From assembly GCA_050951925.1 (NCBI GenBank), contig JBMNJZ010000001.1, positions 434,001 to 498,000 of the forward strand: a stretch of 64,000 nt of DNA, given 5' to 3'. Of this stretch, positions 59,636 to 64,000 are shown in pieces (within the stretch, counting starts at the first letter, position 1; every line of letters begins with the position of its first letter). The DNA is from UBA1046 sp012511325 (GTDB lineage: Bacteria > Bacillota > Clostridia > Saccharofermentanales > DTU023). A model generated the notes under the pieces. It worked only from the letters and a program-made list of their open reading frames with translations. It had not been told where the DNA came from and ran no database searches. The translations under genes were made by a program, and so were the position numbers.

Positions 59636-62008
59636 ATGGCTGATTATCTGAAGCGTATCGCCAGACTGAAAGAACGTCTGTTAACAATAAAACCGGAGAT
59701 GGATCTGGAAAATGCCAGGATCCTGACCGAGGGTTTTATCGAGTACGCCAATATGCCGCTGATTCTGAAGAAAGCTTATGCTTTCCGCAAACAATGTCAG
59801 GAAAAGACCATCTTTATCGCGGAGGACGAGCTTATCGTCGGCAATTCCGGATCTAAAGTGCGTGGCGGCATTCTCTGTGCCGACTGCTGCTGGTCGGTTC
59901 TTGATGACGAGCTGGAAACGATCAGCGACCGTCGCTATGACCCTTTCCATCTTCGCGCCGAAGACAAAGAATTATTCCTTGATGTAGTCAAACCTTACTG
60001 GCGCGGCAAATCTAATTTTGAGCAATGGCGCCGTCAGATCCCGGAGGATCTGCGCCTGCTTCGCGATAATGGCGTCGTATTCATTGACCGTAAGGGTGTC
60101 CGCGGTTTCGGCGAAACGACCGCCGGCTATGAATGGTTGCTGAATGCCGGTCTTAAAGGCATTAGAACGACGATCACGGAACGCAAATCCAGACTGAATC
60201 TGGCCAGACCGGGCGATTTGGAAAAAGATAATTTCCTGGAAGCATTGCTGCTGGTCTGCGAGGGTATTGCCGCTATGGCTCAGCGCTACTCTGCGCTGGC
60301 AGCTGATATGGCTTCCCGGGAGAAAGATATCGTGCGCAAAGCAGAGCTGCTCATGATCGCGGATATCTGCAGCCGAGTGCCGGAGAACCCGGCGACAACT
60401 TTCCACGAAGCGCTGCAGTCTTTCTATTTTTATCATACCTCGATCTTTATGGAGCAAAATGCCGCTTCCTACAACCCCGGCCGCATGGACCAGTACCTCC
60501 TGCCTTTCTACCGCGCGGATCGCGAAGCGGGCAGGATTGATCAGGATCAGGCTCAGGAGTTGCTGGACTGCCTCTGGATTAAATTCAGCGAACCTTGTCT
60601 GTTCCAGGATGCGGTAACCGCCGAATTCGCCGCCGGCTACCCCATGTTCCAGAATGTCTGCGTCGGCGGCGTGGATGAAACCGGCCGCGATGCCGTCAAT
60701 GAGCTGTCATATATGATCTTGCAGGCCTCGATGGATGTCCGGCTCTATCAGCCCTCACTCTCTGTCCGCTACAATATGGCGAAAAATCCCAACCAATTCC
60801 TGCGCAAAGTAGTGGAGCTGATCCGGCTCGGCACCGGTTTTCCCGCCTTCCACAATGATGAAGTCGGCATCCGTATGCTGCTGAACAAAGGCGTTCCCCT
60901 GCGCGAAGCCTGGGACTGGAATCCCTGCGGCTGTGTCGAGACCAATCTGGAGGGCAGGATGCGCCAGTATACCGCCCTGGCCGATATAAATCTCGGCAGT
61001 CTTGTCGAATTGGCGTTAAATGACGGAGTCAACCGCAAGAGCGGCGAGCGGATCTCTGTCAGTACAGGCGATCCCGCCGCTTTCGAGTCCTTTGAGGATT
61101 TTACGAAGGCGCTGAAAGATCATATTGATCATACGATCCATGCCACGGTAGTCGGCAGCCACCTCCTGGACGAGATCTGCCTGGAGCGGCCGGTGCCCGC
61201 ACTGTCGCTGACTTTTAAAGAATGCATCGAAAATGGCACCGACTATTCGGCCGGCGGCGCCAAGTACAATGTCGGCAACGGCATTATTCTGATTGGCGTT
61301 GCTGATCTGGTCAACAGCCTGGCGGCTGTACGCCAGCTGGTCTATGAAGATCGCAGCGTCACGATGGAAGAACTTCTGGCAGCTCTGGCCGCAAACTTTG
61401 AGGGTTATGAGCATGTACGGGAGCTATGCCTGGCGGCGCCGAAATACGGCAATGACGATAAACGGGTTGACAACCTTGCCGCTGAAATCTTCACTTATAT
61501 CGCCGATGAAATCGAACAGTACGAGAGCAAATTCGGCCGCATGACCCCGGGTATTCTGCCGGTCTCGGGCAATACTCCGTTCGGGCTTGAAGTCGGTGCC
61601 CTGCCCTCAGGCAGAAAAGCCTGGAAGCCACTGGCCGACGGTGTCAGCCCCAGCGGCGGTACTGATCTGGGCGGACCGACCGCAGTCCTGAAGTCTGTTT
61701 CCCATCTGCCGCACGACAGATTTACCCAGGGCACTCTGCTCAATATGAAAGTCGAAGATGATCTCTTGAATTCAGAAAACGGCATTCGCCAGATGATGGC
61801 CTTGCTCAAGAGCATGTGCAGTCTGGGTATTTTTCATGTCCAGTTCAATGTTATCGATCAGGCGAAATTGCTGGCTGCCCAGAAGAACCCGGAACAGTAC
61901 AAAGGTCTGCTGATCCGGGTAGCAGGCTATACGGCATATTTCGTCGAATTGGGCAAAGATGTGCAAGATGAAATAATAGCCCGCACCGTTCAAACTCGAA
62001 TTCAATAA
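59636..62008 (+). CDS. Glycyl radical enzyme of unassigned substrate (non-PFL, GCVE type)
   Basis: A 790-residue enzyme of the pyruvate formate-lyase/glycyl radical superfamily. The thiyl-radical cysteine is Cys433 in WNPCGCVE, with Glu435 two residues later. The glycyl radical residue is Gly764 in RVAGYTAYFVEL. The Cys-Val-Glu pattern is that of eliminases and decarboxylases such as choline TMA-lyase, diol dehydratase, hydroxyproline dehydratase and arylacetate decarboxylases; pyruvate formate-lyase has two adjacent cysteines instead. Which reaction applies is not readable here. GGAGG precedes ATG 59636. The activase follows 61 bases downstream. No microcompartment shell genes are visible, arguing against a compartment-type eliminase. 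Confidence 0.85.
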   Translation: MADYLKRIARLKERLLTIKPEMDLENARILTEGFIEYANMPLILKKAYAFRKQCQEKTIFIAEDELIVGNSGSKVRGGILCADCCWSVLDDELETISDRRYDPFHLRAEDKELFLDVVKPYWRGKSNFEQWRRQIPEDLRLLRDNGVVFIDRKGVRGFGETTAGYEWLLNAGLKGIRTTITERKSRLNLARPGDLEKDNFLEALLLVCEGIAAMAQRYSALAADMASREKDIVRKAELLMIADICSRVPENPATTFHEALQSFYFYHTSIFMEQNAASYNPGRMDQYLLPFYRADREAGRIDQDQAQELLDCLWIKFSEPCLFQDAVTAEFAAGYPMFQNVCVGGVDETGRDAVNELSYMILQASMDVRLYQPSLSVRYNMAKNPNQFLRKVVELIRLGTGFPAFHNDEVGIRMLLNKGVPLREAWDWNPCGCVETNLEGRMRQYTALADINLGSLVELALNDGVNRKSGERISVSTGDPAAFESFEDFTKALKDHIDHTIHATVVGSHLLDEICLERPVPALSLTFKECIENGTDYSAGGAKYNVGNGIILIGVADLVNSLAAVRQLVYEDRSVTMEELLAALAANFEGYEHVRELCLAAPKYGNDDKRVDNLAAEIFTYIADEIEQYESKFGRMTPGILPVSGNTPFGLEVGALPSGRKAWKPLADGVSPSGGTDLGGPTAVLKSVSHLPHDRFTQGTLLNMKVEDDLLNSENGIRQMMALLKSMCSLGIFHVQFNVIDQAKLLAAQKNPEQYKGLLIRVAGYTAYFVELGKDVQDEIIARTVQTRIQ

Positions 62009-62069
62009 AGCATGAAAAGAGCGGGCCGGGTTTGAAGCAGATAATAGCGCAGCAAAGGACAATCAGCGG

Positions 62070-62837
62070 GTGAGACAGACGAGCAGCGGAACAATTCTGC
62101 GTCTTGAGCGCTCTTCGATTCATGACGGAGAGGGGCTGCGCACTGTGATTTTTCTCAAAGGATGTCCTCTGCGCTGTGCCTGGTGCTCTACTCCCGAGGG
62201 CTGGCTGCCCGGCATTACGGAAACGGAGACTGCCAGCTATGGCTATATCATGACCGCCGACGAATTGCTGGCCGAGATAGTAAAGGACGAGATTTTTTTC
62301 TTTCATTCCGATGGCGGCATTACTTTTTCCGGCGGTGAACCGCTATGCCAGGCTGAATTTGTAACGGATGTCGCAGCCGGAGCGCGCAAATTGGGCATAT
62401 CTACAGCTATGGAATCCAGTCTATGCTATCCCTGGCAGGCGGTAGAAAAAGTTCTGCCGCATCTGGATGCCCTCTATGCCGATCTCAAACATATCGACCC
62501 GGAGCAGCATAAGTTCTATACCGGACAGGATAATCGGCGAATCCTGGAGAATATCCGCAGGGTTTCGGACAGCGATCTGCCACTGCAACTGATCATCCGC
62601 ATGGTCTTGGTTCCGGGAATCAATGATGACGAAGCCACTCTGCGCCAAACGGGGGAATTCCTGCAATCACTGCATAATCTGACCAGGGTAGAGCTACTGC
62701 CTTATCACAGACTGGGGGTAGGCACTTATGCCAAATTAGGTTTGCGGTATCGTCTGCCGGAGACCAAAGCGCCGTCACAGCCGGAACTGCAAAGAGGCAA
62801 AGCTATATTGAGCCAATACATAAACAACATCAAATAA
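62070..62837 (+). CDS. Glycyl-radical enzyme activating enzyme (radical SAM)
   Basis: This 255-residue activase has the radical-SAM cluster motif KGCPLRCAWCSTPEGW (CxxxCxxC), GGITFSGGEPL for SAM binding and DLKHIDPEQHKFYTG. It lacks the extra ferredoxin-like cluster domain that many activases of eliminase-type enzymes carry between the CxxxCxxC motif and the core; here about 35 residues link them. It would install the Gly764 radical on the upstream enzyme. The start is GTG 62070, without a strong ribosome binding site. Confidence 0.9.
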   Translation: MRQTSSGTILRLERSSIHDGEGLRTVIFLKGCPLRCAWCSTPEGWLPGITETETASYGYIMTADELLAEIVKDEIFFFHSDGGITFSGGEPLCQAEFVTDVAAGARKLGISTAMESSLCYPWQAVEKVLPHLDALYADLKHIDPEQHKFYTGQDNRRILENIRRVSDSDLPLQLIIRMVLVPGINDDEATLRQTGEFLQSLHNLTRVELLPYHRLGVGTYAKLGLRYRLPETKAPSQPELQRGKAILSQYINNIK

Positions 62838-62898
62838 AACAGCAGATTATAAGAGTCCATGACCGCTGCGAATTTGTTTTTGCTAACCGATATTATAA

Positions 62899-62937
62899 AA
62901 GCCGGCCCGTTCTTCTAATAACAGGCCGGCTTGTTTT
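62899..62937. terminator. Bidirectional intrinsic terminator after the glycyl-radical operon
   Basis: AAGCCGGCC pairs with GGCCGGCTT around a 16-base loop, followed by GTTTTT on the plus strand and TTTTATAAT on the minus strand. It separates the convergent activase and aminotransferase genes. Confidence 0.85.
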
Positions 62938-62965
62938 TAGATATAAGATCTGGCTGAATTAAATA

Positions 62966-64000
62966 TTAGACGCGGTCGGGATATACCTTCAGAGCCTTAT
63001 CCAGAATCTCAACTGCGCGTTTCAGATCATCCGTTTTCAATACATAGGCAACACGCACTTCATCGACGCCCATACCCGGTGTCTGGTAGAAGTTTTCGAC
63101 CGGAGCGACCATAACGGTTTCATTATTGTCGTTGAAATCAGTCAGCATCCATTTGGCGAAGTCTTCCGCATTCTTGACAGGCAGTTTGGCAATAGCGTAG
63201 AAAGCGCCCATCGGCTTCTTGCACAGGACGCCGTCAATAGCGGCCAGACCATCACACAGGACATCACGACGGTTCTGGTAGCGCTCGCGGATCGGATCAA
63301 AGTAGGATGGATCCAGCTGGTAGAGAGCGGTAGAGCCGATCATTTCCAGCGTCGGGGCACACAGTCTGCTCTGGCCGAGCTTCAGGATCTGCTCCGGCAG
63401 CTCCTTATTTTTAGTGGCCAGAGAACCGATACGCGCGCCGCAGGCGGAGAAGCGTTTGGATACGCTGTCAACAATGATCACACGGTCAAGAATGTCGGTC
63501 ATCTCACCAAAGCTGGTAGCTTTCAGTCCCTCATAAGTGAACTCGCGATACACTTCGTCAGCGATGATAAAGAGATCGTGCTCCTTGGCGATTTTGGCCA
63601 GCATTTCCACTTCCTCGCGGGTGTAGACCACGCCGGTGGGGTTGCCCGGATTGGACAGAGCAATGGCACGGGTCTTGTCAGTCAACTTGGACACGATTTC
63701 CGCCTCGGAGGGCAGCGCGAAACCATTCTCGGCATAAGTAGTCAGAGGCTTGATATTGACAGCATAGGGAGCAGCGAAGCTGCGATAGTTGGTATAGAAG
63801 GGCTCAGGAACCAGGATATCTTCATCAACATCCGCAACAGCGATAAAAGCCCACATCAGAGCCTCACTGCCGCCGTTGGTGATAATGATGTCTTCGGGTT
63901 CATAGGGAAGACCGATTCTCTTATAGTAGTCGGATGTAGCCTTGACCAACTGAGGATCTCCCTTTGAGTTGGCATAAGCCAGGACTTTGATCTCGGCATT
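62966..64000 (-). CDS. Class I/II PLP aminotransferase (aspartate-aminotransferase-like), 5' end outside window
   Basis: At least 345 residues are visible and the frame stays open to the window edge, beginning NAEIKVLAYANSKGDPQLV. Fold-type I signatures are TNGGSEALMWAF, SNPGNPTGVVYTREE, IIADEVYREF and the PLP-lysine segment SVSKRFSACGARIGS. About 50 N-terminal residues are missing. The GARIG form and the overall pattern fit subgroup I-gamma aspartate/aromatic aminotransferases; exact substrate unclear. Most of the gene's 3' end is close to a shared terminator with the glycyl-radical operon. Confidence 0.88.
   Translation of the reverse strand, partial: NAEIKVLAYANSKGDPQLVKATSDYYKRIGLPYEPEDIIITNGGSEALMWAFIAVADVDEDILVPEPFYTNYRSFAAPYAVNIKPLTTYAENGFALPSEAEIVSKLTDKTRAIALSNPGNPTGVVYTREEVEMLAKIAKEHDLFIIADEVYREFTYEGLKATSFGEMTDILDRVIIVDSVSKRFSACGARIGSLATKNKELPEQILKLGQSRLCAPTLEMIGSTALYQLDPSYFDPIRERYQNRRDVLCDGLAAIDGVLCKKPMGAFYAIAKLPVKNAEDFAKWMLTDFNDNNETVMVAPVENFYQTPGMGVDEVRVAYVLKTDDLKRAVEILDKALKVYPDRV

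Noticed and set aside
59636..62008. Pyruvate formate-lyase
   Set aside because: The active site is GCVE with a single catalytic cysteine followed by Glu, not the adjacent Cys-Cys pair of PFL.

Overview
The window looks like the chromosome of an anaerobic, low-to-mid GC Gram-positive bacterium (Bacillota, Clostridia-like). Supporting signs are strong AGGAGG-type ribosome binding sites, ECF-type vitamin transport, lipoproteins and secreted proteins without outer-membrane machinery, glycyl-radical chemistry, GTP-dependent PEP carboxykinase and an NADP malic enzyme. No species can be named from the sequence alone. No tRNA, rRNA or CRISPR array was recognised.

Left part (1-25.7 kb) is mostly core metabolism. 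It holds the end of an ATPase-like coiled-coil protein, a HAD phosphatase overlapping tcdA, a COG2509-type FAD protein, and a YhaM-like HD nuclease coupled to two tandem oxalate/formate-antiporter-like MFS carriers. Next come the split proton-translocating transhydrogenase (pntA1-pntA2-pntB), a lone AlbA_2/ATPase-type regulator, a third MFS carrier, mtnA, a Gfo/Idh oxidoreductase with a lipoprotein, deoC and a pyrimidine nucleoside phosphorylase. The part ends with a large membrane protein, a dinJ antitoxin whose yafQ toxin is truncated, pckG and an Spx/ArsC-like protein. Many intergenic gaps carry short direct repeats.

Middle part (26.2-46.9 kb) is the outstanding feature: thirteen genes on the minus strand, tightly spaced or overlapping, behind one near-consensus promoter, a cobalamin riboswitch and its intrinsic terminator. 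They encode a complete ECF transporter (S, T and a fused double ATPase), a LolD/MacB-like ABC pair with a membrane-anchored extracellular partner, two proteins with DUF4430 (transcobalamin C-terminal-like) domains, and a 1382-residue secreted protein. That protein has an alpha/alpha-toroid segment like the N-terminal half of intrinsic factor/transcobalamin, set between beta-sandwich repeats. The rest are single-domain lipoproteins and a 1574-residue surface protein with three virtually identical 145-residue repeats. I infer a Gram-positive surface system for corrinoid capture and import in which the two halves of an intrinsic-factor-like binder sit on separate polypeptides. Codon use (many ATA isoleucines) and flanking repeats suggest an acquired island.

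Right part (47-64 kb) starts with accessory genes: two DUF4143 ATPases, a PNPOx-like flavoprotein, a PIN/AbrB toxin-antitoxin pair and a membrane-anchored serpin followed by what looks like a sigma-factor remnant. It then returns to metabolism: a purine permease, malic enzyme, ABC exporter, orphan prepilin peptidase, a glycyl radical enzyme with its activase, and an aminotransferase running off the end. A dispersed repeat flanks the second DUF4143 gene and recurs nearby.
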